This document shows, in pieces, positions 7,736-18,755 of a stretch of DNA of 64,000 nt. The notes beneath the pieces are model-generated. The model was given only the letters and a program-made list of their open reading frames with translations. It did not search any database and was not told the DNA's origin. The position numbers were made by a program, and so were the translations under genes. Within the stretch, counting starts at the first letter, position 1. Every line of letters begins with the position of its first letter. The DNA lies in NCBI RefSeq assembly GCF_009707865.1, contig NZ_WMBA01000047.1, forward strand, positions 1-64,000, written 5' to 3'. Source of the stretch: Amycolatopsis pithecellobii. Its GTDB lineage: Bacteria > Actinomycetota > Actinomycetes > Mycobacteriales > Pseudonocardiaceae.

Positions 7736-8920
7736 ATGCTGCGTGTGGGGCTCACCGGCGGGATCGGTGCGGGCAAATCGACGGTCGCGGCCCGGCTCGC
7801 GGAGCATGGGGCGGTGCTGATCGACGCCGACAAGCTCGCTCGTGAGGTGGTCGAGCCGGGAACCGAGGGGCTCGCCGCGCTCGTCGAGGAGTTCGGCGCA
7901 GGCATACTCACCGTCGAAGGGGCGCTCGATCGGCCGGCGCTCGCCGCGAAGGCGTTCGCCGACGAGGGCTCGCGCCAGCGGCTCAACGGCATCCTGCATC
8001 CGCTCATCGGTGCGCGCACGGCCGAGCTGATGGCGGCCGCGGCACCCGACGCGATCGTCGTGCACGACGTCCCGCTGCTGGTCGAAGGTGGCATGGCGGC
8101 CAACTACCACCTGGTGCTGGTGGTCGATGCGCCGGTCGAGGTGCGGGTTCGCCGGCTTGTGGATGCCCGCGGCATGGCCGAGGCCGACGCGCGGGCACGC
8201 ATCGCGGCACAGGCGACCGGCGAGCAACGACGCGCGGCCGCGGATGTCTGGCTCGACAACGGGAGCACCCCGGACATCGTGGTGGCCGAAGTGGACCGGC
8301 TGTGGGCGGACCGGCTCGTCCCGTACGAGGCGAACCTCCGGCTGCGCCGTCGGCGCCCGCAGATGTCTCCGAAAATCGTGCCCTACAACGAAGAATGGCC
8401 CGCGCAGGCGGCCCGCGCGCTCGCGCGGGTCCGGCGTGCGGCGGGTGAGCGGGCGCTGCGGGTCGATCACATCGGTTCGACCTCGGTGCCAGGGTTGCCC
8501 GCCAAGGACATTGTGGACCTCCAGCTGGTCGTGTCCACTTTGGAGGATGCCGACGCGCTCGCGGAAGCGTTGCTGGACGCGGGTTTCCCGCGCACGGAGG
8601 GGGAGTGGACGGACACTCCACAGGACGGCTCGAGGCCATGGCCCAAACGCGTGCACACCGGTGGTGATCCGGGCCGCGCGGTGAACCTGCACGTGCGCTC
8701 GACCGAAACTCCGGCCTGGCGCCTCGCCCTGCTGTTCGCCGGCTGGCTTCGCGGCAATCCCGGTGAGCGTGAGGCTTACGCCGAGGTGAAACGACAGCTC
8801 GCCGAAGCCCACGCGGGCGATGGCAGCATCGGTGCTTACGCCGCCGAAAAACAGGGCTGGGTCAACGAAGCCTTCCGCCGCGCCGAGACCTGGGCCGCCA
8901 CGACAGGCTGGACTCCCTGA
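7736..8920 (+). CDS. coaE: Dephospho-CoA kinase fused to a GrpB domain
   Basis: The N-terminal half (about residues 1-200) is dephospho-CoA kinase, the last step of coenzyme A synthesis: P-loop LTGGIGAGKST (5-15), then IDADKLAREVVEPG, VHDVPLLVEGGMAANY and an Arg-rich lid. The C-terminal half (about 205-394) is a GrpB/UPF0157 nucleotidyltransferase-like domain: IVPYNEEWP, VDHIGSTSVPGLPAKDIVDLQLVV, and HTGGDPGRAVNLHVR. The CoaE-GrpB fusion is standard in actinobacteria (M. tuberculosis Rv1631, from memory); the GrpB part appears to aid folding or regulation. The start is ATG 7736, just before the P-loop. The neighbouring DUF402 and uvrB genes follow the same synteny. Confidence 0.95.
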   Translation: MLRVGLTGGIGAGKSTVAARLAEHGAVLIDADKLAREVVEPGTEGLAALVEEFGAGILTVEGALDRPALAAKAFADEGSRQRLNGILHPLIGARTAELMAAAAPDAIVVHDVPLLVEGGMAANYHLVLVVDAPVEVRVRRLVDARGMAEADARARIAAQATGEQRRAAADVWLDNGSTPDIVVAEVDRLWADRLVPYEANLRLRRRRPQMSPKIVPYNEEWPAQAARALARVRRAAGERALRVDHIGSTSVPGLPAKDIVDLQLVVSTLEDADALAEALLDAGFPRTEGEWTDTPQDGSRPWPKRVHTGGDPGRAVNLHVRSTETPAWRLALLFAGWLRGNPGEREAYAEVKRQLAEAHAGDGSIGAYAAEKQGWVNEAFRRAETWAATTGWTP

Positions 8921-8921
8921 A

Positions 8922-9449
8922 TCAGTGTCGCTGCCAGGAAAGCTCGATGTCCATTGTGGACAGCCAATCGTGGATCTTGTAGCCGTGCGCGGCCAGCCCG
9001 CCGACGGTGGCGTAGGCGATCTCCAGTGCGCGCCGCGCGTCGGCAGGGCTGATCAGCCCGGCCGCGGACGCGGCGAGCAGCTCATCGGTGTCGAGCACCT
9101 GCAGGCCGCGTCCTTCGCGTAGCACGATGTCGAGGTACCAGTCGGTGGAGCGCCACACGTCGCCGTCACGATCGATGTGCACGACGTCGAGGTAGAAGTC
9201 CTGGTCCCGCTCATGCCCTGGACTGAACCAGAAGTCGGTCAGCCGCAACCCGAGTCCGGGCAGCAGCCATGACTCCAGATAGTGGAACTGTGCGCGCCCG
9301 GGGGTGGGACGTGCGAGGTAGAGGCCGAACGGCTCCACCCGGTATTGCTCGACTTTCCGGAGGTGGCCCTTCGGATCCGTGTTCGTGCCCGCGGCGACGT
9401 CGAAGGTTTCGATCTTCGGCGGGTGGATCGTCCCCGCGTGCTCTGTCAT
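8922..9449 (-). CDS. DUF402 domain protein (putative nucleoside phosphatase family)
   Basis: The 175-aa protein carries a DUF402 barrel in its middle: WFSPGHERDQDFYLDVVHIDRDGDVWRSTDWYLDIVLREGRGLQVLDTDEL (about 72-125), with the acidic cluster typical of divalent-metal nucleotide phosphatases in this family. It is convergent with coaE, one base apart. The same gene order, coaE then a reverse DUF402 gene then uvrB, occurs in mycobacteria as I recall it. Substrate unknown. A palindrome GTCCATTGTGGAC sits inside the gene at 8949-8961. Confidence 0.82.
   Translation of the reverse strand: MTEHAGTIHPPKIETFDVAAGTNTDPKGHLRKVEQYRVEPFGLYLARPTPGRAQFHYLESWLLPGLGLRLTDFWFSPGHERDQDFYLDVVHIDRDGDVWRSTDWYLDIVLREGRGLQVLDTDELLAASAAGLISPADARRALEIAYATVGGLAAHGYKIHDWLSTMDIELSWQRH
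8949..8961. repeat. GTCCA-N3-TGGAC palindrome, copy 2
   Basis: GTCCATTGTGGAC lies inside the DUF402 gene (arms extend to TGTCCA/TGGACA). On that strand it is read as TCC-ACA-ATG-GAC, using the rare Thr codon ACA. Confidence 0.8.
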
Positions 9450-9508
9450 GCGGACATCTTTGCCGGTTTACACGCCGAAAACGAGTGTCACGACGGTAGG
9501 GTGATCGC

Positions 9509-10768
9509 GTGGTGGACGAAGCGACGGTGACCGGCTGGGTTTCGCGCATCGCGGGAGATCTCAGTGGCCAGGCCAATCAGCTCACCGCCGACATGGTGCA
9601 GCTGTATGCGCGCGAGTTGCCGCATCTTGTCAATGACGACGAGAGCGTGGTCAGTCTCCTGTCGGCGAGCCTGTTCCAGAACATCGACACCGCACTGCGG
9701 ATCTTCCAGCACGGGATCGACCCGACGCGTGTCGAGGCGCCCGCCGCGGCGATGGAATACGCGCGGCGCCTTGCCCAGCGCGGGACCCCGGTCGTCGACC
9801 TGATCCGCGCCTACTATCTGGGCCAGACCGCGATTCTCAACTACGCGCTCACCGAAGCCGCCGAGCAGATCCACGATTCGCAGGTGCTCGGCGCCATGAT
9901 GAGCAAGGCGCTGACCGGCACGTTCGCCTTCATCGACCGGGTCACGCAACAGGTCGTGTCGGCGTACCAAGAGGAACGTGACCGCTGGCTGCTCAACCGC
10001 AACGCGGTGCGGGCGGCACGGGTGCGGGAATTGCTCGACGGCGACATGTTCGACATCGACACGCTCGAGACGGCGCTGGGCTACCGGTTACGTGGCACGC
10101 ATCTGGCGATGATCGTGTGGCATGCGGTGGAACCCAAACAGGGCAACGCTCTCGCGTCGCTTCAGTCAGTCACCGCGGCGATCGCCGAGTGCCTGCAGAC
10201 GGCCGGGGCGGCGCTGCTGGTGCCGGCGGACGAGCGGTGCGCGTGGGTGTGGTTCCCGCTGGAGAAGGTCGCACTGCCGGACGAGGATCATGTGCAGCGC
10301 GTGCTCGCGAAGGCGGAGCCGACGGTGCGGCTCGTGTTCGGCGACCCTGCTGACGGGATCGAAGGGTTCCGGCGCAGTCACCGGCAGGCCGAGCGGGTGC
10401 ATGCGCTGTCCACCGCGGCGGGCGAACAGTGCGAGCGAGCGTTGACCTTCAGAGATGTCGGGGCGATCGCGCTGATGACCGCGGACCTTTCAGCGGCGCG
10501 CAGCTGGGTCGCCGACACCCTGGGCGCACTGGCCACCGACGATGAGCAGCACGAACGGTTGCGGGAGACGCTGCTGGTGTTCCTGGCGACGGGCAGCAGT
10601 TACACCGCGGCGGCGGCGAGGCTGACCATGCACAAGAACTCGGTGCAGTACCGAGTGCGCAAAGCTGAGGAGACGATCGGGAAGCCGGTCATCGATAATC
10701 GGCTTGACGTCGAACTCGCGCTCCGGCTGTGCCGGAGGCTGGGCACTGCGGTGCTGGCAAAGGCCTGA
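9509..10768 (+). CDS. PucR-family transcriptional regulator
   Basis: The 419-aa protein has a RsbT/GGDEF-like central part and a C-terminal PucR HTH: LRETLLVFLATGSSYTAAAARLTMHKNSVQYRVRKAEETIG (about 352-392), which is the diagnostic CdaR/PucR helix-turn-helix. The N-terminal 160 residues look like a helical sensory domain. Members usually control purine, amino-acid or sugar-acid catabolism; no target operon is adjacent, so the regulon is unknown. Two GTG codons at 9509 and 9512 are possible starts. Confidence 0.9.
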   Translation: MVDEATVTGWVSRIAGDLSGQANQLTADMVQLYARELPHLVNDDESVVSLLSASLFQNIDTALRIFQHGIDPTRVEAPAAAMEYARRLAQRGTPVVDLIRAYYLGQTAILNYALTEAAEQIHDSQVLGAMMSKALTGTFAFIDRVTQQVVSAYQEERDRWLLNRNAVRAARVRELLDGDMFDIDTLETALGYRLRGTHLAMIVWHAVEPKQGNALASLQSVTAAIAECLQTAGAALLVPADERCAWVWFPLEKVALPDEDHVQRVLAKAEPTVRLVFGDPADGIEGFRRSHRQAERVHALSTAAGEQCERALTFRDVGAIALMTADLSAARSWVADTLGALATDDEQHERLRETLLVFLATGSSYTAAAARLTMHKNSVQYRVRKAEETIGKPVIDNRLDVELALRLCRRLGTAVLAKA

Positions 10769-10898
10769 TCAACACGGCTGTTTTCCTGGCTGAACAATCG
10801 CATGGCCGATACTTTCGGTCTATGACACCAGTCACCCGAGTGATCGTTGGGCCGTTAGCACGAAGCGGTCCGCGATTATTCCGGTTTACGATCCCCAC

Positions 10899-11156
10899 AT
10901 GGGGAACGTCATCCACGCAGAGCCGACAGATCTCTTGGCGGTGATCCGCCTGCGGCGCGGCGTGGTCGGCGAGTGCAGACGCGTCAGCCACCTTGTGCCG
11001 CTCCCCGCGGAGGGCCCCATCCCGATGCAGCTGACCGCCCTTTGCGGCGAGATCATCCTGCCCAGCGACGCCGAGGTACTGAACCGCATCGGCGGCATGC
11101 CCTGCGAAGCCTGCCTGGCCCGCCAGGCCCGGCGCGAGTACCGCGCCCTCCGGTAG
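10899..11156 (+). CDS. Small cysteine-containing hypothetical protein (85 aa)
   Basis: The protein has Cys26, His31, Cys49 and a C-terminal CxxC (Cys69, Cys72: GGMPCEACLARQ), an arrangement that could bind zinc. I recall related short proteins in Pseudonocardiaceae but no function. It starts at ATG 10899. The upstream stretch 10769-10898 shows no gene. It is followed by the G/T-rich repeat region. Confidence 0.62.
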   Translation: MGNVIHAEPTDLLAVIRLRRGVVGECRRVSHLVPLPAEGPIPMQLTALCGEIILPSDAEVLNRIGGMPCEACLARQARREYRALR

Positions 11157-11194
11157 CGGTCCTCGCTGCTGCCGGCCCGCCGGCCGGGGTCGGT

Positions 11195-11470
11195 TCGCAA
11201 GGGCCCGTTGTCTGCGCGCCGAGTGCTTGGGTTGGGGCGCCGGGGTTCGCTGCGGGCGCTTGTGTTGGCGAGGCCGGGTGGCCTGGCCGGGTCGGTTGGT
11301 GAGGGCCCGTTGCCTGCTTGCGCCGGGTGTTGGCGCGGCGGGGTTCGCTGACTGCGGTCGCGTGAGTGGGGTGGTCTGGCGAAGGGGTGGCGAGGGCCCG
11401 TTGTCTGGTTGCGCCGCGTGGTGATGTTGGCCGGCTGGGGTTCGCCGCCCGTGCTTGCGCTGCCGACCGC
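11195..11470 (+). repeat. Degenerate 91-101 bp direct repeats in a 430-bp gene-free region
   Basis: Between the small Cys protein (ends 11156) and uvrB (ends 11589) lies a gene-free stretch whose + strand is rich in G and T. The core AGGGCCCGTTG recurs at 11201, 11302 and 11393, each time followed after about 30-50 bases by a copy of GGGGTTCGC. Periods are 101 and 91 bases. I see no credible gene here, although frames are open because of the GC bias. It may serve as a terminator-like or structural region between convergent genes. Confidence 0.55.
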
Positions 11471-11588
11471 CCTGCTGAGGCCGATTCGCCTGCCCGCGTT
11501 GGTTTTCCGCGCCGCCCGTGAGGCCTCGTGCTGCGGGCTCGCCACCAGGGCAGGACTCGGCCGGCCAGCCCGGCCAAGTCCAGCCCCG

Positions 11589-13802
<2,214 letters not shown>

Positions 13803-13856
13803 GGAAACCAGGGTAGGCCCACCCACCGACAATTTCCGTTCCGCCGGCTCCAGGGC

Positions 13857-14237
13857 TCATTCCGCGGAGGTGTCGTTCTCCAGCAACCCGAAGATGTTGC
13901 CCTCGGTGTCCGTGCAGTACACCAGCCAGCCCATCCCGGTCAGCGCCGTCTTCGGCACCACGACCGAGCCGCCGGCCTGCCCCACCCGCCGGACCGCGGC
14001 ATCCACATCCGGCACTTCCATCGTGTTCGGATACGCGTTCACCGGGGCCCCCTCCGCGGGCGCCGGCCCCTGCCGCGGCACCAGGCCGCCGTCGATCCCC
14101 GGCCCGCAGCCGGTGCTGATAAGCCAGTACGGCTTGGTACCCCAGCGCTCGAAGGACCATTCGAAAACGGTGGTGTAGAACGTGATCGCACGCTCCGGGT
14201 CCGAGGCGTGGATCTCGAAGTGGACCGGACGGGGCAT
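13857..14237 (-). CDS. VOC-superfamily (glyoxalase-like) protein
   Basis: This 126-aa protein has two beta-alpha-beta-beta-beta modules of the vicinal oxygen chelate fold: VHFEIHASDPERAITFYTTVFEWSFERWG at the start and the second half ending WLVYCTDTEGNIFGLLEND. Candidate metal ligands are His6 and a glutamate near the end (not certain). These proteins include dioxygenases, resistance proteins and lyases; no substrate is indicated. It is 54 bases upstream of uvrB on the same strand. Confidence 0.85.
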   Translation of the reverse strand: MPRPVHFEIHASDPERAITFYTTVFEWSFERWGTKPYWLISTGCGPGIDGGLVPRQGPAPAEGAPVNAYPNTMEVPDVDAAVRRVGQAGGSVVVPKTALTGMGWLVYCTDTEGNIFGLLENDTSAE

Positions 14238-14277
14238 GCGTCGCCTCCTCGCGTACTGAAAGGGGCAAACTCCGAGC

Positions 14278-14757
14278 TTACCCGGCGTCCCGCGGCTTGA
14301 GCCAGATGATCGACAGATGCTCCCGTTCGACGTCGCTGGTCAGCTCCTCGACGGTCGGCAGGTGTGGCACCGTGATCTTGATGCCCAGCAGCCGCTGTGC
14401 CTGCTTCGGCCCCAGCTCGTCGATGCGCTGCCGGTACATCTCGGCCACCGTCCGCGCCTGCTCGACGAGCACTCCGCGCATCGGCGTCGTGCGGCCCTCG
14501 AACACGACGTCGAGGTCACGTCCGCCGCGGAAGTTGACCCGCCACGGTGCGCCGGTCAGCGACATCAGCGTGCCGTCCGCCCGGTGCGCCGTGACGGGCA
14601 CGGCATAGCGACGCCCGCTCTTACGGCCCGTGAAACGCAGGACCATGATGGCTTTTCGCGCCGGGCCCCCGAGCGGAGTGGGCAGCGCGAACACGAGTAC
14701 GCGATTGACCAGCCGGATCAGCGCGGCCGGCGGGTGTGAGACCTCGATGGCGGTCAT
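14278..14757 (-). CDS. Ddn-like nitroreductase / F420-dependent split-barrel protein
   Basis: The 159-aa protein contains ALRFTGRKSG-type sequence (IMVLRFTGRKSGRRYAVPVTAH, about 37-58) and WRVNFRGGRDLDVVFEGR (about 72-89), matching the deazaflavin-dependent nitroreductase/quinone reductase family that is expanded in actinobacteria. Related enzymes use cofactor F420H2 to reduce quinones or nitro compounds; which this one does is unknown. It lies 10 bases from the ABC permease gene and on the same strand. Confidence 0.8.
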   Translation of the reverse strand: MTAIEVSHPPAALIRLVNRVLVFALPTPLGGPARKAIMVLRFTGRKSGRRYAVPVTAHRADGTLMSLTGAPWRVNFRGGRDLDVVFEGRTTPMRGVLVEQARTVAEMYRQRIDELGPKQAQRLLGIKITVPHLPTVEELTSDVEREHLSIIWLKPRDAG

Positions 14758-14767
14758 CCGCGAATTA

Positions 14768-15694
14768 TCAGCTCGTAATGTCCTTCGTGGCGAATCGGCG
14801 GGCGGCCAGCAACGTCAGCACGGTCGCGTAGATGACCGCCGACAGCACGCCGGCCGCGATGTTCGTCCAGTCGATGTCGGTCGAGAACAGGTCTATCCAG
14901 GCCGACGAGTAGTGCGTCGGCAGGTAGTTGCGCAGGCTGCCCAGAGCCGTGATCTGGTCCAGGATCTGCGACAGGATCGCCGCCAGCACCGCCCCGCCGA
15001 CCGCGCCGAGCGGGGCGTCGGTGGACACACTCAGCAGCAGCGCGAGCCCCGCCACCCAGGCCAGTTGCACCACGAGGTACACCGTGCTCACCGCGAGCAC
15101 CAGCAGGCTCTGGCCGAACCCGATCGCGTCACCGGTCGGGCTGATCGCATCGCCCGCGCCGTACCACAGCAGCCCCACCACCAGGGAGACCACCGGCAGC
15201 AGCACCAGCGCGAGGATCGACAGCAGGCCGGACACGATCGCCTTCTGCCGCAGCACCCGATGTCGTGGCACCGGGATCGCCAGCAGATACTTCAAGCTCG
15301 ACCAGGACGCCTCGCTCGCGATCGTGTCCCCGAAGAACAGCGCGACGATCGTGGGCAGCAGGAACCCGCTCGCCACGAACAGGCCGAGCACGACGAAGTT
15401 CGGCGCGCTCGCGGTGGCCAGGTCGACGAACCCGCCGGAGCGCCGGTTCGGGCTGGACTGCCCGATCTCGAACGCGGCCACCAGGATGAACGGCAGCAGC
15501 ACGACGAACCCGAGTACGAGCTGGGTGCGCCGGCGGCGGAACTGTCGGCGCAGTTCCACGCTCAGCCGGAGGGTGCGGCCCGGTTTGTACCCGGCGACTC
15601 CGCCGTTCTCGCCGACTTCGGTCTGCTCGTGCCGCGCCGCCTCGGCCAGCTCGTCGAGCGCGGCCGGGTCGGTGTGGACTCCGTTCTCGGTCAC
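14768..15694 (-). CDS. ABC-2 type transporter permease
   Basis: The 308-aa protein has a hydrophilic 50-residue start and about six transmembrane segments beginning at LVLGFVVLLPFILVAAFEI, in the ABC-2 permease pattern. It starts at GTG 15694 with GGAGG just upstream and overlaps the stop of the preceding gene by four bases (GTGA), so it is translated together with the hydrolase-ATPase fusion that must energise it. The substrate is unknown. Cargo export or antibiotic/peptide resistance is possible. Confidence 0.88.
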   Translation of the reverse strand: MTENGVHTDPAALDELAEAARHEQTEVGENGGVAGYKPGRTLRLSVELRRQFRRRRTQLVLGFVVLLPFILVAAFEIGQSSPNRRSGGFVDLATASAPNFVVLGLFVASGFLLPTIVALFFGDTIASEASWSSLKYLLAIPVPRHRVLRQKAIVSGLLSILALVLLPVVSLVVGLLWYGAGDAISPTGDAIGFGQSLLVLAVSTVYLVVQLAWVAGLALLLSVSTDAPLGAVGGAVLAAILSQILDQITALGSLRNYLPTHYSSAWIDLFSTDIDWTNIAAGVLSAVIYATVLTLLAARRFATKDITS

Positions 15695-18504
15695 CGTGCC
15701 TCCTCCCCAACCAGACGCAGGAACGCGTCCTCCAGCCGGCGCCGCGGCCCGGCCTGCTCGACCCTGACCCCGGCGCCCACCAGCGCGGCCACCGCCTCGG
15801 CGCGTGGCAGCCCGTCGAGATCCGCGTGCACCAGCTCGCCTTCGATGTCCACTTCGGACACTCCGGGCGTCGAGCGCAGCACACCCGCCGCCGCTTCCGG
15901 GTCGTCGACCCGGAAGGTCGCTTCACCGCCCGCCGCGGCGAGATCGCTGACCTCGCCGGACGCGACGAGCGCGCCGCGGTGCATGACGACCACATGCGAA
16001 CAGGTCTGCTCGACTTCGGCCAGCAGATGGCTCGACACGACCACGGTGCGCCCGGTCGCCGCGTAGCGCTGCAGGACCTCGCGCATCTGGTGGATCTGGG
16101 GCGGGTCGAGCCCGTTGGTGGGTTCGTCGAGCACGAGCAGCTCCGGCAGGCCGAGCATCGCCTGTGCGATGGCGAGTCGTTGCCGCATGCCCTGGCTGTA
16201 GGTGCGGACCTTGCGATGGACCGCGTTGCCGAGGCCGGCGATTTCCAGTGCCTCGGCGAAATGCGCCTTCTCCGCGGGGCGACCGGTGGCGTCCCAGTAC
16301 AGCCGCAGGTTCAGCTCACCGGACAGGTGCGGCAGGAAACCCGAACCCTCCACAAAGGACCCGATCCGCGACAGCACCGGCGCGCCGGGATGCACCTCGT
16401 GGCCGAATACCCTGATCTGCCCGGCCGTCGGCGTGATCAGGCCCATCAGCATGCGCAGGGTCGTTGTTTTCCCGGCGCCGTTGGGTCCGAGCAGGCCCAG
16501 CACCTGGCCCGGCTCCACCCGGAACGACAGGTTCTTGACGGCGGTCACCCCACCCGGATAGGCCTTGGTCAGGCCTTCGATCACCAGCGGCACCTCGGCC
16601 AGTTCCGGATCCGCGCGGCCCGCCCGGCGCCGGCGCAGCCCGGCGATGACCGTCACCGCCAGCGCGGCGATCAGCACCCCCGCGATGCCCAGGAGGTTGC
16701 CCAGCGGCCAGCCGCCGCCGACGGCGTTGCCGGGGACGACGGGCACCGAAAGTCCGCCGTCGAGCGAGATTTGGTACCCCGCAGGGGAAACCGGCGTCGC
16801 GTAGGCCTGGTCGGTGGTGGTGACCACGACTTGCAGCGCGTGCCCGGACTCGATGGGTCGCACGACGCCGGCGAGCGCCACGGTCATCTCGGCCGCGCCG
16901 CCGGCCAGCGGAACCCGGATCGGCGCGACCGCATTGCCCGGTAGCGCACGGGTCCCGTCCGGGCTGACGTCGTACAGCTTCACGAACAACACCGCGTCCG
17001 GGGTGGTGCCCGCGACGCGCAGCCGGACCGTCGGTGAGCCGGCCACCAGCAGTTGTGAATCCAGCGGTGCACTGGTGAACCGCGCGGACTGGCCGGGCGG
17101 GTCGATGCCGAACAGACCGGACACCCGCGAGGACCCGGCGAGCCCGTTGAGCCCGGGTATCCCGCTGACCGCAGCCGGCGTCCCGCCCGGCGGGTTGGTC
17201 ACCGTCTGCGGCCGGGAACCCAGCGTGACTTCCTTGCGCTGCACCGGATCCCCGCCCAGACCGGGGTAGTCCGGCGCGTTGAGGATGCGCACCGACGGCG
17301 TGCCCGAGGCCCGCAGCGATCCTTGTACGTCGTAGGCGAACCCGGTGACCGGGTTGCTGCCCTCCCCGGTGAGCTGGAACCACAACCAGTCCGCGACCTT
17401 CGCGCGCAGCTGTGGTCCCGGCCCGCCGCCGTCGTGCCCGCCCGCGTACCAGATCAGTTGTACTTTCCCGCCCGCCGCGGCGATCTGGCGCGCGTTCGCG
17501 TCGGCCTGCTCCAGCCCGAACAGCGTGTCGGCCTCGCCCTGCACCAGCAGCGTGGGCGCGGTGATCCGGTTCGTCACCGACGCCGGGGACAACCGCCGCA
17601 GCAGCTCCACGGTCGCCGCACTGGCGCGGCCGGTGGTCGCGAGTTCCGTGTAGGCCTGGCAGATCTGCGCGGTGAAGCGGCCGCACACGCTGCTCGCCGG
17701 CGGCAGTTGCGCCGGTGCACCCGCCGCTCCGGAACCGCCGCCGCCCCCGGTGGCGCTCTGCGCGTTGTCGGTGCCGGCCTGTCCCGGCTCGGGTGCCTCG
17801 CCGAGGGCGCCCGTGGAGGTGCCCGCGGCGAAGAGGATCCCGGCCCACGACCGCTTGAACACCCCGTCGGCGCCGAACACCCCGGTCGCCGGAGTGGTGG
17901 CCACCGGGGCGGTGCCCGCGGCGTTCGGGACGAGTGCCTGCCCGAGATCGTTGTAGGTGATTTCCGGGGAGATAGCGTCGATGCGCTTGTCCTGCCCCGC
18001 AAGCAGAAGCGCCAGCGCCCCACCGTAGGACGCGCCGACGACACCGACGCGCGGATCGTTCGGGCCGTCGAGCCGGACGTCCGGTCGCTTCGCGAGGAAG
18101 TCGACCAGATGCGCCGCGTCGGCGACTTCGAGATCAGGGTCGTTGAGCCCGATCTGACCCGTGCTGTGCCCGAACCCGCGCGCAGACCAGGTCAGCACGA
18201 CGAACCCGCGTCGCGCCAGCTCCTGCGCCTCGTCCGCGACGCCGGTCTTGTCGGCGCCGAAACCGTGTGGCAGCAACAATGCCGGCGCCGGGGTGGTGGC
18301 AGGCAGGTAGAGGGTGGTGTCCAGGCGCACCTGGTCGGCCGAGCCGGGAGCGGCGGGCACATCGAGCACGGCGTCCTGGTGGGCGACCGGCGCGGGACCG
18401 CGGTTCGCAGTCACCCACACGGTGACGGCGGCGAGGAGCACCACCACCACACCGAGTGTCAGCAGCCGGCCGCGGCGGGTGTGCGGTAGTGGGTTACGGG
18501 GCAC
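15691..18504 (-). CDS. Extracytoplasmic alpha/beta hydrolase fused through a membrane helix to an ABC ATPase
   Basis: One 937-aa chain joins two unlike enzymes. Residues 12-32 form a membrane anchor. Residues about 45-590 form a CocE/X-Pro dipeptidyl-peptidase-like alpha/beta hydrolase, with nucleophile Ser159 in GASYGG, Asp326 in GEADTLFG, His357 in GGHDGG, and a C-terminal beta-sandwich region. A Gly-rich linker loop (253-262) lies inside the hydrolase. A second helix (about 602-622), followed by RRRR, returns the chain to the cytoplasm. Residues 640-937 are an ABC ATPase: Walker A GPNGAGKT (673-680), signature YSQGMRQR (769-776), Walker B LLVLDEP (789-795), His826. Start GTG 18504. It is coupled to the permease gene by GTGA. 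The topology suggests an exporter with a tethered outer hydrolase acting on its own substrate. Confidence 0.9.
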   Translation of the reverse strand: MPRNPLPHTRRGRLLTLGVVVVLLAAVTVWVTANRGPAPVAHQDAVLDVPAAPGSADQVRLDTTLYLPATTPAPALLLPHGFGADKTGVADEAQELARRGFVVLTWSARGFGHSTGQIGLNDPDLEVADAAHLVDFLAKRPDVRLDGPNDPRVGVVGASYGGALALLLAGQDKRIDAISPEITYNDLGQALVPNAAGTAPVATTPATGVFGADGVFKRSWAGILFAAGTSTGALGEAPEPGQAGTDNAQSATGGGGGSGAAGAPAQLPPASSVCGRFTAQICQAYTELATTGRASAATVELLRRLSPASVTNRITAPTLLVQGEADTLFGLEQADANARQIAAAGGKVQLIWYAGGHDGGGPGPQLRAKVADWLWFQLTGEGSNPVTGFAYDVQGSLRASGTPSVRILNAPDYPGLGGDPVQRKEVTLGSRPQTVTNPPGGTPAAVSGIPGLNGLAGSSRVSGLFGIDPPGQSARFTSAPLDSQLLVAGSPTVRLRVAGTTPDAVLFVKLYDVSPDGTRALPGNAVAPIRVPLAGGAAEMTVALAGVVRPIESGHALQVVVTTTDQAYATPVSPAGYQISLDGGLSVPVVPGNAVGGGWPLGNLLGIAGVLIAALAVTVIAGLRRRRAGRADPELAEVPLVIEGLTKAYPGGVTAVKNLSFRVEPGQVLGLLGPNGAGKTTTLRMLMGLITPTAGQIRVFGHEVHPGAPVLSRIGSFVEGSGFLPHLSGELNLRLYWDATGRPAEKAHFAEALEIAGLGNAVHRKVRTYSQGMRQRLAIAQAMLGLPELLVLDEPTNGLDPPQIHQMREVLQRYAATGRTVVVSSHLLAEVEQTCSHVVVMHRGALVASGEVSDLAAAGGEATFRVDDPEAAAGVLRSTPGVSEVDIEGELVHADLDGLPRAEAVAALVGAGVRVEQAGPRRRLEDAFLRLVGEEAR

Positions 18505-18612
18505 TCCGAAACCGTATGTGACGTTTCCTGAGAACGAGCGCGCGGTCCTCAGCAGTGATGAGGGCTACCTAAGCTGGCATCCGGATCTGAGATCGGACAT
18601 GATGGACAACAA

Positions 18613-18745
18613 GTGGAGGGGAGTATTCCTTCGCGGCGGTGTCGTCAGCACGGTGATCCCTCGGGGTCCCCGGCACCGTCGGCCAGGTGTTTTCGCACCC
18701 GGCGGAAGAGACCTCCGGCTAGCTGCTGTACGCGCTAACCGGAGG
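18613..18745 (+). ncRNA. yybP-ykoY manganese riboswitch upstream of terC
   Basis: The leader contains GGAGGGGAGTA at 18615-18625, GGTGTCGTCAGCACGG-type paired segments (about 18637-18653), and GGAAGAGACCTCCGG (about 18703-18718), which match the conserved blocks of the yybP-ykoY (Mn2+) aptamer as I remember it from streptomycete terC leaders. CCTCCGG (18712-18718) can pair with CCGGAGG (18739-18745), which contains the terC Shine-Dalgarno, so control is probably at translation start: ligand binding would free the ribosome site. It lies directly before a TerC family gene, a well-known partner of this riboswitch. Confidence 0.85.
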
Positions 18746-18755
18746 TTGTACGTCA

